DNA from: Brugia malayi
Taxonomy: Eukaryota; Nematoda; Chromadorea; Rhabditida; Onchocercidae
DNA: 64,000 bases
Reading direction: 5' to 3'
NCBI RefSeq assembly: GCF_000002995.4
Contig: NW_025062475.1
Coordinates: forward strand, 2,108,001-2,172,000
A program made the position numbers and the translations under genes. Shown here piece by piece: positions 62,311-64,000 of this stretch. Position 1 is the first letter of the stretch. Each line of letters starts with the position of its first letter. The notes beneath the pieces were generated by a model. It worked only from the letters and a program-made list of their open reading frames with translations. It ran no database searches and was not told the origin of the DNA.

Positions 62311-63028
62311 TCATCCTCAGTACCAACTTATTTGGTCATCCTCAGTAACAACTTATTTGGTCATCCTCAGTAACAACTTATTTGGTCATCCTCAGTAACA
62401 ACTTATTTGGTCATCCTCAGTAACAACTTATTTGGTCATCCTCAGTAACAACTTATTTGGTCATCCTCAGTACCAACTTATTTGGTCATCCTCAGTAACA
62501 ACTTATTTGGTCATCCTCAGTAACAACTTATTTGGTCATCCTCAGTACAACTTATTTGGTCATCCTCAGTAACAACTTATTTGGTCATCCTCAGTAACAA
62601 CTTATTTGGTCATCCTCAGTACCAACTTATTTGATCATCCTCAGTAACAACTTATTTGGTCATCCTCAGTAACAACTTATTTGGTCATCCTCAGTAACAA
62701 CTTATTTGGTCATCCTCAGTAACAACTTATTTGGTCATCCTCAGTACCAACTTATTTGGTCATCCTCAGTAACAACTTATTTGGTCATCCTCAGTAACAA
62801 CTTATTTGGTCATCCTCAGTACCAACTTATTTGGCCATCCTCAACAATAACCTACCTGGTCATCCTCAATAATAACTTACCTGGTCATCCTCAGTAATAA
62901 CCTACCTGGTCATCCTCAGTAATAACCTACCTGGTCATCCTCAGTAATAACTTACCTGGTCATCCTCAATAATAACCTACCTGGAGTAATAACCCACCTG
63001 GCTATCCTCATTAATAACCTACCTGGTC
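62311..63028. repeat. Minisatellite, 25-bp unit, about 28 copies with a degenerate right end
   Basis: The unit is TCATCCTCAGTAACAACTTA then TTTGG. About 21 copies to 62835 are nearly identical (a few AACAAC to ACCAAC changes, one single-base deletion near 62543). Copies from 62835 to 63028 shift to CAATAATAACCTACCTGG and then decay. Open frames inside, such as 62706-62897, follow the repeat. Confidence 0.95.
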
Positions 63029-64000
63029 AATAATCTATCACATTCCAGTTCGAAATATTCAGATGACCGCAACTAATCGTTACAATTTAATAATGAAAGT
63101 ATAACTTCTTCTCATCGATACATTCATTTATTTATTCATTTTATACTTATTTTTTCGTTTTCTTAATTTCTTATCTCATTTCTTTCTCATATTGCAATTG
63201 CATTTTCAAACATTTATTTCTTTTTTATAAAATTTTTCTTCAAAGTATTTTTACTATTTACGCATTTTAGTACTCTCTTAAAATTATGTTTTCAAAAATT
63301 TTATTTACTTCTTTTATTGCTTTCATTTAAATTAATTAGTCATCAATCTAAAAATTTTGAATTATTTATTTGAAGTTCTAGCAACAAGTTTCCAAAAAAA
63401 AAAAAAAAAAAAAAGAAAACAAATTTGAAAAAATTATTTCATCTGTCCTACATAATAAATGATTAAACTAATTATTCATTAAGATTTAACGACTATTTGC
63501 ATAATTTTGAAAGTTATATTTTCAAAAATTATTTTACTTATTACATAGAGTAAGTGGTTAAATTAATTTAATTTTCATATTATAGAATATTTTTTTGGTT
63601 GTTCCTAAAAATTTTTTCCTTTTTTTTCAATTTTCATTTTTATCAGTTAATTTTATTTTACAATTCGAAAATAAAAGCATTAGAATTTTGAAATTTATAG
63701 ATTATATATGTATTTGCTATTATGAAAAAAGAATGTAACAGAAAATTTCATTCTTTTCTTTTCACAATAATTAATAAATTTTGCTAGCTAATAAGAAATA
63801 TTTTATTGTACAAAATATCAATCAAATAAATTAAAATTAACCCCTTCTATTTTTCAATTTTCCTGGCTAAATTTACTAACAGGAACCTGAACGTTCACGT
63901 TCTGAAAAAAAAGGAATTAAAGAAAAAAGAATTTTTGCAGGATGAGATTTAATTAAAAAATTCATCATCTCAATGAAATTAAAATTTCCATTTCATTAAT

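Larger units (their letters stand above)
59206..64000. other. Gene-free AT-rich right end
   Basis: No coding exon is confidently recognised. The stretch holds the 34-bp minisatellite (60160-60866), duplicated CT-rich blocks (61256-61590), an ATT/ATC-rich tract (62050-62170), the 25-bp minisatellite (62311-63028) and A/T homopolymers. A possible short exon at 63883-63945 is noted among the rejected items. Confidence 0.6.

Noticed and set aside
62311..63028. CRISPR-like regular repeats
   Set aside because: Units are directly adjacent with no unique spacers, and the genome is eukaryotic; this is a minisatellite.
63883..63945. Possible terminal exon EPERSRSEKKGIKEKRIFAG after a TACTAACAG acceptor
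   Set aside because: Branch-like TACTAAC plus acceptor and a short open frame to TGA look exon-like, but no upstream exon is visible and 20 codons are too few to support a gene at the window edge.
1..64000. tRNA, rRNA or spliced-leader RNA genes
   Set aside because: No tRNA B-box (GGTTCGANNCC) or cloverleaf-like block and no rRNA-like conserved stretch was seen by eye; a covariance-model scan would be decisive.

Overview
The window looks like nuclear DNA of a nematode, most likely a spirurid or filarial worm (inference). The protein-coding genes are all on the plus strand and are cut into many short exons by small AT-rich introns. Most introns end in T-rich acceptors such as TTTCAG, TTTTAG or TTTAAG. 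Several first exons begin a few bases after such an acceptor, as expected for spliced-leader trans-splicing. There is no bacterial gene organisation.

Left part (1 to about 31 kb): extremely AT-rich, full of poly(A)/poly(T) runs and minisatellites, and gene-poor. It holds a small single-pass membrane protein (10014-10280, possibly with an upstream exon at 4473-4598), an SH2 plus degenerate tyrosine-kinase protein (13634-18038, 478 aa), and two tandem paralogous type I membrane proteins of unrecognised family (22541-25303, 365 aa; 27238-29409, 267 aa). The paralogs share five-exon structure, intron phases, cysteine spacing and a G-[MI]-D-P...CDTT motif.

Middle part (about 31.9 to 59.2 kb): less AT-rich and gene-dense, with four conserved eukaryotic genes head to tail. 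They are Nup50 (nuclear pore, Ran-binding domain), SF3B1 (U2 snRNP splicing factor, 26 coding exons, 1339 aa), DEPDC5/IML1 (GATOR1 subunit, 25 coding exons, 1295 aa) and GPN3 (GPN-loop GTPase, 7 coding exons, 274 aa). All four reconstructed exon chains keep an open frame from start to stop. DEPDC5 and GPN3 are only 185 bp apart, which suggests co-transcription. The proteins act in nucleocytoplasmic transport, pre-mRNA splicing, amino-acid signalling to TORC1 and RNA polymerase biogenesis.

Right end (59.2 to 64 kb): AT-rich again, no gene seen, with two large minisatellites (34-bp and 25-bp units) and CT-rich tracts.

The most unusual signals are: the SH2-pseudokinase with HRD replaced by HCN and DFG by DFR; a full intron of that gene duplicated into the next intron with its donor mutated; repeated duplication of exon tails together with splice donors into the following intron in three genes; the tandem receptor-like pair; a 53-nt exon-like cassette in SF3B1 that would act as a poison exon; and a 17-copy 42-bp minisatellite whose every unit carries an inverted pair of CRE-like half-sites.
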